Below, piece by piece: positions 48,126 to 61,409 of a stretch of DNA of 64,000 nucleotides. Where the stretch lies: assembly GCA_034008185.1 (NCBI GenBank), contig CM067082.1:10772984-10836983 (forward strand), read 5' to 3'. The notes below the pieces were generated by a model. That model saw only the letters and a list, made by a program, of their open reading frames with translations. It was not told the origin of the DNA and searched no databases. The first letter of the stretch is position 1, and each line of letters opens with the position of its first letter. Both the position numbers and the translations under genes were made by a program. Source of the stretch: Gorsachius magnificus. Taxonomy: Eukaryota > Chordata > Aves > Pelecaniformes > Ardeidae.

Positions 48126-51100
48126 CTTCTTTTAGCTTAATGTGAAATTAATTTTGGAAATTATTAAGCAGAAATACTGTGCAGCTGTTGAGACTCAGTA
48201 TCATTAAATTACGATGCAGGAATTAACACCTTATTGTGTGGTTCCTGGTTTTTTTTTTTCCTGACTGTTGGACAGAGTTGTTGAATACCCACAACAGTCC
48301 CTAAGGCGGTGGGCTTAGAAATTCCCATATTATGTCTCTTGTATTTGTTACCCTGTATTCTGTAATTTTTGTGCATGCTTCTATCTTAAATGTTACCCAA
48401 TAAACATTTGAGGTCACAGGTTAAAATAACTCTGTTAGATTCGTCCTTTCTGGACAGCTAGTGGTTGATATGATTGTTTTGAGTATTCTTGTTTATCATT
48501 TTTACTGGCATCTAATCACCCATGTTTTCTTTGTATTAGAATAGTCTGAAACTTCTGTTACTGGAATATTATTGTTCAGCTGATCTGAAATCTTCCCCTT
48601 TTTTAATTTTAGCTGAAACAGTTATCACTAATCTTCCCATACAGGTGGAGCTCAGGGGACTCCTGGGCAAGCTGGAGGTGCTTTCAAGAGTCTCAGCCCT
48701 ATGTGACAGCTACTCTGGCCGGAGCAGGGCTCCTCTGATCCTTCTTGGCAGAAATTATTGCTTGCTCTATCATGGAGTCAGTCTTGCACAGTGTTGCCTC
48801 CCGGCTTGTGCATGAGTTACTACTACGAAGGAGCTGCCTCTGCTGAGACTTGCTTAATGAGGCAGTGCTAGGGACCTTTGGGAGAAGGAGCTTTAAAGCA
48901 AACTGCTTAGGTATCCCCTCTAACCTGCTCAGCTCTTGAGAAGCATGTGGCAAAACTTACTGCTGGGGGTTTCCATAGGAGGAGCTTTTCCACCTCTTTA
49001 AAAACTAGTCTGTGTTCTTTGAAATCTGGAATAAACAAATCCATTGCCTCTGAGCCGCAGAGGTGGTGTCTGTGAAACTTCTGTAGCTCTAGCCTAATCA
49101 GCTTAGGTCTAGATTCATCTTAGTTAACACTCTGACAGGTAAAACTGTCTTCAGCTCTCAATTTCTGATACTGTTTATGGTTAGAACTCACTAAAACCTG
49201 TAAAAAGATATTGTAAGCGGCAAGTTACGCTCTTCTCTGGTCAGCTTCCTTTCGTGACAGAAGTTCCTTTCTGTTCATATGACCTAGTATAGTCCTAAGG
49301 AAAGTGGTTTACCCTGAGCGTAGAAATCTAGATTACAAGAAATAAGGACTCCTCTGTTTAAGTGTTAGTGAATAGGGCTATGGGTCTTGGGGTTGCTCAG
49401 AGCTGATAATACACTACTAATAATGTTGAATGGGAAAGCCCTTTGACCTTTTCTTGTCTTACTGTTTTTATTACACAAGTGGATCAGTATTGCTGCAAAC
49501 TTCCTGGGACAGGGTATGGCTTCATTTCTGTTATGCTGGTATCAAGTCAGGACTCCCAGTCTTAAACTTTGCCATATTCCTAAGGAATTATATCATTTGT
49601 ACAGCTGACATAAAAACCCCTTTTGAATCACTTGGTATTCAGGAACACTTTACAACTGGGAGTTAACAGCATAACATCAAAGGAAGCATCAACTGCAGAA
49701 AAACAGCAATGCAAAGGAGTCATGGGGAAGTTAGATGTGCCATAGATAGCAAACTGCAATATCACTTAATGTAAAGTATCCAATATTTCTTCTTAGCTTA
49801 GAAATACTCAAGTACTTTTCTGAGGAGTGAAAATCTGAATGCTGTATAGTTCTTCAAAATTCTGCTCATTTAATATACCTGGTACTAAATCACTTCAGGA
49901 TTTAGATTTATGAAAGTTCAAAAGAAATATAGGAGACAATATGCTACCAGAAATAGAAAGTTCAGTTGTTTGAATAATTGACTGTTAGGCGCAGGACTTG
50001 ATTCAATAATTCTTGCAGGCATTTTTCTTTTTTCTTTTTTTTCTTTTTTCTTTTTTTTTCTTTTTACCACAGTAAAACAGGAAGTTGTGTAGCCTGGACT
50101 AAAATATCGCAGTTCTACCCCCCACCACGCTGCCAAAAAAACAACCATCGCAAACAAAAAAACCCACCCCAAAGTAAACAACCCAAAGAAGTCCGATCTC
50201 TGTTTTCTTAAAAATCCTTATTTGTCTTCTGGTTACCCAACACTTAATATTCTCGCTTGCTTTGAGAAGTGAAAAAGTTTATTTGGAAATACTTAATTTA
50301 ACTTTCTGATTTGCTTAAAAAATCGCTTGTACTTGGTCTTCAACTTGCAGCCTTTTTTTCAGTGTAAAGCTTTGACAAGATCTTAAATGAGGATTATGAT
50401 TGTTCATTTTCCTGTTTCCACTAAGCCAAAATAATGGTTTGTTGTGGAAAACATACCTGTAAGTGGATGAAATAGAAATTTTCATGCTGAGTATTAGTCT
50501 TGCATATGCATGAATATCCTCTTATGCCATACCAGCTTCACAGTTACCTGTGGTTTTCCCTCTTTTTTTGCTTTGATAAAAGGACTATGTGTATACAAAC
50601 TTGCCCCCCTCTTGTTAATCTACAGTGTAGCATCTAACATTCCTTAAAATATTTTCTTCAAAGCAAACCTGATGGCTCTTTGCTACATTTCTTTTGAAGC
50701 CAAATCTTCAGACTGAGCTGTAGAGAAATGGAAACAGTGCTTTCCAGACCTCACTTGGAGTGAGCTCCCTGCGTAATTAATTGCACTCCTGACTTCATAC
50801 GTGGAACTGAGGGTGCCACTAGGTGTTAGGATGCACGGTATGAAGAGCTGTATGCCACTATAACTGTGTAGAATGAGTTATATTGGCATAAATGCATTTT
50901 AATCGGTGAATAAAGGAGAGGAAGCATAACACGTGCTTTTGGCAGCTAACACAGGCTGAGAACTGCCAAGAGAGCTTTCATGTCAGATCACCCTTTCTAT
51001 CATTAAGTTGTAAACCTAAAACCACGGGTTTGAGTGTAGCAAGTAATATGAGATACTGTAAAACAGCATTGAGAAACTATGTAGGATAGGGAAAGGCTTA

Positions 51101-52737
51101 AAATAGCACATAAACTTTTAAGATACAATTTGGCTTCAGAAGGATAAATAAAAATGGAGAAGAAAGATTTGAGCTGAAGTTCTCTGCAGCCAGAAGTCAA
51201 AAAGCAGGCAACCAGTAGATGTGCTTTCTTATGAAGAACTAAGGTCACTTTGCAGTAGTGACAGACTACCTTTGCATAGACTTAATCTAGCATTTGATTG
51301 CCATACAGATGCAGCAGAATCTTCTTTCAGACTCACTGATGTTAACATCAGAGTTTGCATCCATTTAGCATTGAACCATGGGTTTGTCTGCAGATGCCCT
51401 GAAACTTCCTTTGAAACATGATCCTGGCTATGATTTATTGTTTATAGCTTAGCCATCTGTTATTGTTACTAAAGTAAAAATCAACTTTTATTACTAAACA
51501 TTCCTTAGTGTTCTTTTTTTACTACCCACAAGATGTGGGATGTATTTGACTTGCGGTTCTGTTTTGGATGGAGCTGGGGTTTTATGTTTTAATGTGTGCT
51601 TCTGAGAGTAACCAATTTTTGCAGTGGTTTCCTCAAACTTTATTTCAAGTCTGTAGCTGAAGCAAGAGAGCAGAAATGTCTAAAAATTGCCAGAGCAGTG
51701 CAGTCTTTGAGCCAGGGCCTGTTCTGTTCAGCAGTACGCAAAGGGCGGTTGAGATTCATGGGCTGAGAACATCTGTGCTATAGTCCACCCTTGGTCAGGC
51801 TTACCAAGGGAAATCCTAGTGCAAGCTTGAACTTCAAACAAGCAATTTATACGTTTCCTCTGTGAAAGCAGCAGAGTGGATTGTGTTTTGAAGACAAATA
51901 AAGCCTGGGTGCCTAATACCTCACGTGGAGTACATGAAGGCCGCCATGCAAGCTTTCTTTAGTAAGTGTTGTAAGTTTTATAAAGTAATTCTTTCCGAAG
52001 TTCCCTGGCAAGCTGAGGTACCAACTGAATACACAGAAAGTAATTCAGATTCTTATTGTACAGTTGTTGTCGATTCTTTCTTACTACTCAACGTTTTGAG
52101 TTCTTAATAGACAGAAAACCCCAAGTGTGGGAAAGCCTGCAAAATCACTGTTCTTGTAGCAAATCTTGACTGAGAAGTTGCTGACAAGTCTATGCTTGTG
52201 TGTAGAGGCTTCTTAATTTGTTCACTCAGGGTTGGGCAAAAAACATTGGTTTCATACTGGACATTAATGGTTAGCTTTTCTCTTCTGAAATCCATTTTCA
52301 TGTATTGCTGAGTTACGCAGCATCAGTTCCAATACGAGGTGGATACCCAAAACACAGGGCTTACTCAGTGGTTAGCCAGTTACTAATTTTTTCAAGTTTT
52401 GTTGTCCGCAGTGATGCCAAACTTACTTAGTGCATCTTTTATATTTGGGTACCATTTGACTTGTGTCAAGTACAGGCTTTTCCTCTGACAAACTGAACGA
52501 TGCTTGGTTTTGTTCATTTTCCGAAAATGAATAGCTGCAGTTTAGATGATTCACTGTCCCTCTCTAATGGCTGTAGAAGTTTTTCCACATTTGTTCTCCA
52601 ACTGTTGTGACGATTCTTTGGATTCCTGTTGTAGTTGGCCTGAGATGTTAGTATATGCTTTGACCTTCTTCTGCTGTGGTGAAGTTAGGCTGGAAGTCAA
52701 GGGAGGGGGGGATGTGTAGTAGAGATTCCTAGGATGG
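48126..52737. other. non-coding, no supported gene
   Basis: AT-rich sequence. A segment at 48700-48950 is open on both strands, 84 codons on the minus strand and Ser/Lys-rich, but has no splice structure I trust. A T/C-rich tract lies at about 50022-50067. No element is recognised. Confidence 0.45.
50022..50067. repeat. T-rich (TTTTTTC)-like microsatellite
   Basis: Runs of six to nine T separated by single C, a simple polypyrimidine repeat. Confidence 0.75.
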
Positions 52738-52742
52738 GATGC

Positions 52743-53317
52743 TGTCGTGGTTTAACACCAGCTAGCAACAAAGTCCCACCCAGCCGCTCGCTTGCTCCCC
52801 ATGGTGGGATGGGGGGTAGAATCAGAAGGGCAAAAGTAAGAAAACTCATGGTTTGAGGTAAGAGCAGTTTAATATCTGAAATAAAATATAATATAATATT
52901 ATAATTATAATAAACTATAGTGAAAAGCAAAACAACAACAACAAAGAGGAACAAAACCCAGGAAAACAAGCGATGCAACCGCTCACCACCTGCTGACCAG
53001 TGTCCAGCCCGTCCCTGAGCAGCGATCACTGCCCCCCGAGCAACTCCCCCAGTTTCTATACTGCACATGATGACATATAGTATGGAATAGCCCTTTGGCC
53101 AGTTGGGGTCAGCTGTCCTGGCTGTGCCCCCTCCCAGCTTTTTGTGCCCCTGGCAGAGCATGGGAAGCTGAAAAAGTCCTTGACTGGTGTAAGCACTGCT
53201 CAGCAACGCCTAAACCATCAGTGAGTTATCAACATTCTTCTAGTACTAAATCCAAACCACAGCGCTGTGCCAGCTACTAGGAAGAAAATGAACTCTATCC
53301 CAGCTGAAACCAGGAAA
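52743..53317 (-). mobile_element. solo LTR of an endogenous retrovirus, TSD GATGC
   Basis: A 575-bp LTR of the same family as those at 35 and 61 kb. The perfect 5-bp duplication is GATGC (52738-52742 and 53318-53322). The left end TGTCGTGGTTTAAC is the best-preserved terminus of the three; the right end reads CAGCTGAAACCAGGAAA. The minus-strand ATTAAA signal is kept (52868-52873), while the TATA box present in the other two copies is altered here (TTTCTATA around 53054-53061 on the plus strand). The right-hand third is nearly identical to the LTR at 34974-35517 (for example CAGTTGGGGTCAGCTGTCC). No internal viral sequence is present. A 169-codon minus-strand frame crosses it but is not a gene. 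Confidence 0.92.
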
Positions 53318-53322
53318 GATGC

Positions 53323-55809
53323 ATTAATCTTTCTGCTGCTTGACTCCATAAAATGGTATTAAAAAAGAGGCTAAACGAAATCTTACAGCTGTTAACCCAT
53401 TGAATGAAAGGTAATTTTCCTGCCCAGAGCTGCTTCTCTCTGTAATATAATGTTAAATACTTAACTACCTCAATAACAAACAATTAAAAAACCGCTTGGT
53501 TCAATTTTCGCTACCTATTAAATTATATAGTATACATGTCTCATCTTGTGCCTGTTGGTATTATTTCTGTATTAATCTGCAGATCCAGACCTTGAGAATC
53601 AGTCAAGAAGGAAGCTCAGGTGTTTTGCAGATCCTCTGTAATAACTGGGAGAACCCAAGTAACGCGTAACTGGCCGTTTTTAATGGATGCTCACTGATTA
53701 TTTCCCACTGACTGCTAGAGATCTGAAAGTCAATTAGACAGTGCTTTATTCTATTGCATAGTGCTAACCTCTAAATTTAAAAATACCGTGTTATGTGAAG
53801 TCACACTGTGCAAAAATCAAATATCTATCAGCTTGCCAGTAGAAACCAAGCTGATAGCATCACATGTGTTCAGTCCGATTGATCTGTTTTGCCTGAAGGC
53901 ATGCTCATTGGTATTAAAAGATAGGAATCCAGTTAATGGATTCCTGTGCTAACGTCTCTTTGCCTGTTATTGATGATAGTCCAACCGACCTATAATTCTC
54001 AGCTTTCCTGGTTGCTTCCCTTTTGCCTAATGGCTCTCTAGGCCATTCACTCATTCACTGAAGCCTTCGGGACAAGCTACCTGAGCATCAGCACACTTTT
54101 CCTGCAGGTGGTAAACACTTGTGATAAGTGCAGTAGTCTGTCTGGAAAGATGTAAGAGCTGAGCAATCCTAGGGGTTTTTTTCTAATAATTTTATCAGCT
54201 GGAAATGTAGGCATTTCTCTTAGTAATGAACTAATGCTGTCAGGAAACATTTTTCAAAAAGTTCCTAGCGTGGCTGCAATAGTGGGTTTGTTGTTGGGGT
54301 TTTTTTTCTCTTTTACTTTCATGTTTGGTTCTATGGTCTGGTGATTCTAATGAATTTGGACTTCTCTTTTTTATAGCTCAGTGAATTAAGTTGGATTCTT
54401 AAATAATCTTAACCAGAGCTCTTGACTACCCTAAAAAAAAAAATAATCTATTTTTAGGTGTAACTTTTTTGTCTTCTCAAGTGTTTTGTCCTATTTGATT
54501 TTTCTTTCACTTTTTTCTTATTTCAGGAAATCAGCTTTTTGAAGTAATGCTGGGTCTAACTTCGGTTTCAGTTTCTCTATTTGCAGTATCAGTTATGTTC
54601 TTCGCTGACCTGAGGGGGACCAACGTTTTCCAGTCAGTGTTTGATTTTTGTTGCTTTGTCTCAAAGCATGAATTGAGCAGTCTGCAGTCATGAGGAGGGA
54701 AAAAACCCCTCCATATTTAAAATATGCCTAGTGAGAGTGGGTGAGTTTTTTAGGGAAGTTGCAACAGCTCTTATGAAGATAGTACTGTTAACCATCTTTT
54801 TGACCTGTGAAGTAGTTGTTGTCCTGAAGCACTAGCTGTTGCTTACTGTTGAGAGAGCAAAGGGAAAACGAAGCCAACTGGCAAAGGAGAAAGCAGATGC
54901 TACTCAAACTTAAAGAAATCCTGTCAAGGGGGAAGGCTCTTTGAGAGAGATGCGTACACTGCAAAGGAGAAATAAATTTCTACAGTTGTAACGGTGTCTG
55001 ACAGTCATCTTTTTGCTTATGTTCAGTTCTGTGGGCTGTGAAGAGTCGTTCTTACTGGGGTCTTCCCCTTGCTTCTTGCCTATGGTGCTGTAGATCTTCA
55101 GAGCCTTCTCTAGCTAATGATACACTGTTATTTCCTATGAAGCACTATGAGATCCTCTAGTACTCCGTATTTTCTCCTCTAAACAGTACTATTAACATAA
55201 TTATTTCACCAGCCATAAGATGGCAATTAATAAAGTGTATAGCAAGCTGAGGCTGTCCAAGAGCGCTAGTTTTCTTTGTTAAGCGAATGGTTTTCAGTGG
55301 TGACCTGAAAATGCCTTCTCTGGAGGTCAGCATGCAAGCCATGAATTTTTTCAAGAGCTAATTTATGCAGTTGAATTAAGAATCTTGTGTTACTTTCTTT
55401 TTAAAGTTTGTGTCTGCAAAGAGAAATGCAAGTGGAACAATTTGACTTTGGTATCTTACTGCAGCTTTGAGTCTTTAGTAACTGAATTTATTACAGGATA
55501 TGTGTTCTTATGGATTACCTAAGACCAGCAGCCTTTTTCCCTAAAAACACGTTTGTTGCCAAATAATTTTGTTCCCTAGTTATTTGTATGGCTACAGATA
55601 AAGAACAGTTCTACATACTATTTTTAAACATTTTTCAGTAGTCACAGTGGCATATAGGTCCAGAATTATGTTTATGAAGTAGATCCAGGAAAATAGTACA
55701 GTGTCCAGAACAGATGCGTGTTTGCATGTAGCAAGGTCATGTAGCATTACATTTAAGATTTACAGTGCAAAAGAATAAATTTTCATAATCTCTTTTTCTT
55801 TTAAAACAG
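53323..55809. other. non-coding, no supported gene
   Basis: AT-rich intron-like sequence. Strong acceptors near 53579 and 54526 lead to very short open segments with weak donors. Not called. Confidence 0.5.
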
Positions 55810-55846
55810 ACTGGAGGCCAAGAACAGAGTGCAGCGCTGGCTGTAG
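55810..55846 (+). CDS. candidate 37-nt exon, unrecognised
   Basis: Both splice sites are good: acceptor TCTTTTTCTTTTAAAACAG and donor TGTAG then GTAAGA, the best donor-acceptor pair I found. In the zero frame the segment reads 12 codons (TGGQEQSAALAV) with one base over, which joins in phase with the candidate at 58552. At 37 nt the open frame itself proves nothing; the evidence is the splice signals. I do not recognise the peptide. Confidence 0.25.
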
Positions 55847-58551
55847 GTAAGAACTGAAACTTAACCTGCTTGAAAACTCTCCTGAAATTTAAGAAGCAAA
55901 AATTATAATATGTTAAAGCACAGAAAATGGGGCTGTGCTGAATATTAGCAGTTTTGTCTTCAATAACTCCTCTTCCCCCACTTGCTTCTACAACTTCTGA
56001 AGTTTCTGGTGTTCACTAGGAAGTCCTGATCTGTAACCGAATTTATGCTGCTCTGTGGTTAAAGATGCTAAAGAAGGTTGCAAGTGTTTATTTTTCTGCT
56101 TGTATGGTACCTCACCGCACAGCCTGGTAATGATTTTGAAAACCGTAGCAATGTGAAGAAGTCCCATTGTTTCAATAAAGGCCTTTTTAGTGTGCACAGG
56201 GTGTAGTAGCTTGGCCACATCTAAGAACATGTCCTGGAAGATTGTGCTTAAACTTCTTGGAAGACGTGAATTAAGAGAATGTTTTGGTGGTTTTTCTTTC
56301 TTAGTCTCATTAGTAAAGTTACTGTGTAACTTTAAATCCTTTCTGAACCAGATGCCTTATACCAGAAACCAGTATTGCAAACTGGCTTGTAAGACTGAAG
56401 AGGTAGCATATGCTCATGTGAACATTTTAGCTTTTGGTTTTATAACCTGCTCCTTGTCAACTAAGCTACTGCATAGAGTATGTGTGTTATACTTCATGTT
56501 TATTGTCCTGTGCCAGTATAGCTAACCGTCATCTGTCAGATTGGGAAGGTAATGCTACCAAATGTGAGGTAGGATTTATTTTTCTTCCGTTTCTGATTAA
56601 TCATCAAAAAGCTCTTTGAATTCTGGAGAGCTGATTAAATTGATTTGTCATCAGTTTTGTTGACAACAGTAGAAGACATTTCCAAGTGCTGTGTCCAAAA
56701 TTTGAGTACTCCATTCAGGAATTAAGAATATAGGGCATTATAAATGTCTCACTAAAGTACCTGTCCCTTATTTTAGGGCATGATTGATGTATTAAAATAC
56801 TTGTTTTACAGAATCTCTGGTTTTGATGAGACTTACATCACATTTTTGTAATTCTTAGGAGATCTTATGGCAATGCTGGGTCAGACCAACGGTCCTTCTA
56901 GCCTGCTATCTTGCCTCTCTGGGGTTATGGAATGGGTCTAGGAACTGGGCAAGTGTAGATTCTCCAAATCTACAATAACCTAATGGAAGAACATCCAGTG
57001 CCAGCAGTAGTAGTACCTTTTTCATTTGGTAGCCTCTACTTCTGAAGCATGGATAAGTGTATTGGCAAAGTTGCAATTTGAACTAGTGCTAAATTTTATT
57101 TAAAGCATCGTGTGTATTTGCGAAGGATACGTGGAAAGAGTCACTAAACTGAGTCAGACCATGGGTCCCTCCAGCCAAGTAAAGTCTCCAGGAATCACTA
57201 TCTTAATTCCCTCTGCATGTGCACACTGGGTTTTGTTCATCCTTTCACACCCCCCCACTTACTCCTCTGCTAGAACAGTGCTGCTTCTGCTCAGGAAGGC
57301 GAGAGTTCTCCAGAAAAGCTAGCAAAACTCAGGGGGCATTGCTGGGAGCGGTGCTGCCTGCAGGAGGAGGAAGGCTGTCCAGCAGACAGCTACAGCACAT
57401 GGCAAGAAACTTCTGTCTTATTTGAAGAAACTGTGAATTAACAGTATTTTGGGTATCGAAGGGAAAATATTTATAAACCAAGGTGGTGGTGTCCACCTCA
57501 GCAGCCCTAAAATTCAGGTGTCTGACTGCTGATGCTTTCACCTTCTCCAGCTGTGCTGAGACAAAGTAGCTGCCAAATGCTTAATGGCATCTTAAACCAG
57601 CTGGGAATCTCCAGTGTGAAGCATTTGAAGGGACTGGCAGAAGCCCTCCCCAAGCAACACTTTCAATAGGAAAGCACCAGTAAGGTAACAGTGATAAAGG
57701 TCTAGACACTATTGAAAACTTCGGTTAAGCTTCAAAGAATGGGGCAAAGTTAATTAGATGTCACTTTCTGAACTAGGTTAAAACTTGAAAAAGCTTAATA
57801 TCCAGTAAAACCTGAACCTTCAAATGTGAGCAGATGCCTAGGGAAGAGCGGGAACAGGGAGAGCATATGTTGGTGGTTCTTCCAGTGTGTAAGTATTTTC
57901 AGGGCAAATACTTTTCTGAGCCAGATGTGATTATTAAATGTATTCAGTATTCTTTAATGGCTTTCTGTTCTGTTTATGTACCTGGTCTTCCCCAAGAACT
58001 GCTGCAAATTCCTTGAGACAAGATGAGATGGACCTGTAGAGTTCACAGATGGACTGGTGCAGGAAATCATAACTCTGCATGATATTCTGCATACTTGCTA
58101 CTGATATTAATGGATTGCAGGTTGTATAATATAACTGGAGAATGTTCTTCCATATTTCCAGTAGGTGGATGAAAAGAAATTGTCTTGTGGGACACCTTAA
58201 GTTTGATTTTAAGATTAAAAGAAAATTTGAGGGATGTTGGGAGGGATGGAAAATGAGATAAAAGACGATCAGATTTGGCACAGCTAGAGGAATCTGGACC
58301 AATATGGTCTGGTTTTGCTTGGCTGGATATTTTACACTTGCTTTCTAACAAGAAAAACTATCCAGACTCAATAGAAGTAGTTGATACTATGCTTCATGAG
58401 ACTATCTGAAGTAACTTGAAATAATGAAGACAGCTGTAGAACCTTAATCTTGAAAGAAATCTCTTGTGAAACTTTAAAGAAGCAAACAGCCCTGTAGAGA
58501 CCAGTTTTATCTCTCTGCCCCGCCTAATGCCTGTTTTGTTTCTGAAAACAG
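55847..58551. other. intron-like sequence with a possible ancient repeat
   Basis: AT-rich sequence. Two places (about 56868-56930 and 57150-57190) carry phrases such as CTGGGTCAGACCAACGGTCC. These resemble an old amniote interspersed repeat built on GGTCAGACCAATGGTCC. The match is from memory and the element is too decayed to bound. No gene seen. Confidence 0.4.
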
Positions 58552-58610
58552 ATGGGACCGGAACAAGTATCATTCTGCTAGTCATCTTCTGTTGTGCCAT
58601 CAGTAACTTG
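58552..58610 (+). CDS. candidate 59-nt exon encoding a hydrophobic segment
   Basis: The acceptor (TGTTTTGTTTCTGAAAACAG) and donor (AACTTG then GTATGT) enclose two bases plus 19 codons. In the frame set by the 55810 candidate the peptide contains SIILLVIFCCAISNL, long and hydrophobic enough for part of a membrane span. The leftover G of the previous candidate plus AT gives Asp at the junction. It ends on a codon boundary. Unrecognised; phase agreement with its neighbours is the main support. Confidence 0.25.
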
Positions 58611-61404
58611 GTATGTTTCATTAGCCTTCTATGTTCTGCAAACATACTTTGTCTGACTGGTGTCTCAGAAAAAGGACACTCCACAAAATAGTCGGAAAGC
58701 TGTCCTGAAATATGGAAATCTGCCCTTCCAGCTACGTGATTTGGAAGGCCATAGGAATTCCCTTCCTCCTTGGTAGTTCAGAGCTGGTGTGCTGCAGAAC
58801 TGAACTTGCAGATGGACAGTCAGCGTCGGGTTCATACACGCAAGGTTTCCGCTTTGGTACTGCAACCTTCCAAAAAAAAAAATCCCTTGAGATAGAATAT
58901 GTCAACGACTATTTATATCCATCAACTTGATGACTAGATAATTTGTCATAATATTGTTAGTGTGGGATTTGGGAGCTGAGGCACTGAAGGGGTGCAGCAG
59001 TTCAGAGCCAAACTAAAAGAAAACATTTCATTTGAGTATTAAAGAGCGATGCAGATGGTTGTACTCCTTGTCCTAGTACTTTAGATGGCAGTGTTAGCAA
59101 GGCTGTTTCAGAGCCTCGGTGCAACTTCATCCAGCTTGGGTACTGAAATGTATGGGAATCTGATTCTTACAGATGGGAATTCAGCTATTTTGAAAGAAAA
59201 CACATTTCCAAATCAAACTAGGCTTGAAGAGGAGAGCTTTTCCACAAGTGAACTGCTGACTAAAAGGTGGCAGATCAATTGGAATAGACACTATAGTGAA
59301 GTTGGAGATAGAAAATATTTTTTTCTAGCAGCTAGATAAAACTTGCAGGTTTGGGGTTTTTTTGGTGGTTTTATTTTCTTTACACTGAGATGAAAAGCTG
59401 GAGGACTTGTACAAATTATTGTTATTGTTGGGTTGTTTTGTTTGGGGTTTTTTTGGAGATGAGAGCTTGACAGCTGTTAAATTACCCGCTGACATCATTG
59501 AAACTTGAAACATTCTTAGTAATGTGGTAGTATAGCACAGTTTAACAGGCATACTATCTTTTGTAGAGTAAGAAGTTCTCTGTAAAAGAATAAAAAAACC
59601 AATTTGTAAACCTACCGCATCTCTTGTTAAATGCTTTTTTTGCATCTTATGTATCTGATAAAAATTAAATGTTCTCAGCTTGCTTTGAAAAAAGGCAGAC
59701 TTCAAGATCAGCCGCTGTTTCCATAATGTCACAGTATCGTGGACTCAGTGCAGTATTTGGGCTGGAAGGAAATTGCTGCCTCTCAGAGCTGTAAGGCACT
59801 GAGATAGCATGAACGCATTTGTTAGAACCTTCCCTTTCTCTGGAAGATCCCACTGTAAGGTAGTGACCTCTGTTGGAGGAGTTACAGCACTGCAAAAGGC
59901 TTTTAAGATTTGAAACTGAAGGAGAAAGCAAAACGTAAATTCCATTCGAATGTAAATGTCCCTGAACTAAAAGTCCTTTTCTTCTGATGGTTGCAGTGTA
60001 ATTGAACTGAAAAGAGCGTTATGTATAATTAAGCTAGAAAGTATGTTAAGCTTGTATCATTTTGAAAGAGTAAAGCATACCTAATTATTTTTTAGCCCCC
60101 CGTTTGCTCTTGGAAGAATTCTGTCATTACTCACTGAAGGGGAAATCAGAGCAGACTTTTGAAGCATAGTCTCTGCTTTTCAATACAATTTCTGTTTTAA
60201 AAATAAGAGTAATCCTTCCAGACAAATTGGGTTTTATTCCAGACTTGTGTGGGCACAGTTATTTCGTTGTAGCTCCTGTCAAATAAGTTATTCAGTGTCA
60301 GCTGTGCCACTAACATATTCCCGAATTAACAAGGCTTTAAGACTGCCTCTTCTAAAGGAACTGTGGATTCTTCAGTGCCTTTCCCGTGATTTCCTCTAAG
60401 TGGGAAAAATGGACTGAATAAACACTGACCTGACCGTACTTTACAATTCTGTTTTTGAGGAATGTGAGCCTTTTTTCACTGGACTATTTTCCCTGGCAGG
60501 CCTCCATTTTCCTGATATGACAAGTTTTGAATTCGCTTTTGTTCAGAAAGGAGACATTATTGATGATGTGTGATCTCAAAAAAAGTAACTTCAGTTTCAG
60601 CTAACACAGTTTATTGTATCAAAGTCAGTGTAGCCAAAAGGACAGACATCAGAGGCAGCTTTAATCAGCTTTTAAATAGCCTGAATATTTAACTTTCCTA
60701 TACAAAATCATTTTCTGTCTGGCAGCATAAATTGTTTTTCCACTTTTCAGATAAGGTATTGATGATTGAACCCCTAGGAATTCAGGGGAGTATATATTTT
60801 TTTCTTTAGCTTGCATATATTTTTTTATTCTTGTTACGGTTGATTTGCAATTAGTGGTTTGTGGAAGAATAACCGCTAGGTGTCAGGAGTGGAAAGCAGT
60901 GCACAGATCTTTGCATAGGTTGGGATTGTGAAGTATGCCATGGAAGTGTATGTAAAAACTGATGAAATCATAGGTATGCTAGAACAAATTATCCAGCAAG
61001 GAATGAAATTGCCTGTTTTATGAAGAACTGGTGACTGGCGTGGCACTGCATATATGTGTTTGATTTAGCGGTTGGAGGTCAGTATCTGAACTAATCCCTT
61101 TAATATTAATAATGTTACTATAGCCATGATGAGTCCTGAAAATGAGACCAGCTTATCCAAAATCTAACTTGTTTTAAGCTAATAGCACCAAGCTTCTCCT
61201 TTCTAAACCTAAAGCTGGTAATTTCCATGTGTTGGTCTCTCTTCCAGACTGTGGGTGATAACTACTTTTTTTTTTAACTATTACCTCAATAATTATTTGT
61301 TTTCTGGACAATGTATTTTATTACTTTAGGATGTTATTTAATGGCAGATCTTTATTAATTTAAATTACAATGATATCAGTAGTAGGAATTAGAATGGGAT
61401 AGAG
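58611..61404. other. non-coding, one alternative candidate exon
   Basis: AT-rich sequence. A segment at 59173-59266 has a fair acceptor (TTCTTACAG) and donor (AAAAG then GTGGCA). It is open for 30 codons with a protein-like composition (for example TRLEEESFSTSELL), and would compete with the 58552 candidate for the same phase. Otherwise nothing is recognised. Confidence 0.4.
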
Positions 61405-61409
61405 GGCAT

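Noticed and set aside
48634..48953. Exon-like segment on plus (acceptor near 48611) and Ser/Lys-rich 84-codon frame on minus
   Set aside because: Both strands read plausibly and the phases fit no neighbour; kept out for lack of any discriminating evidence.
52697..53206. 169-codon minus-strand frame
   Set aside because: It lies within the solo LTR and matches no retroviral gene; LTRs do not encode such proteins.
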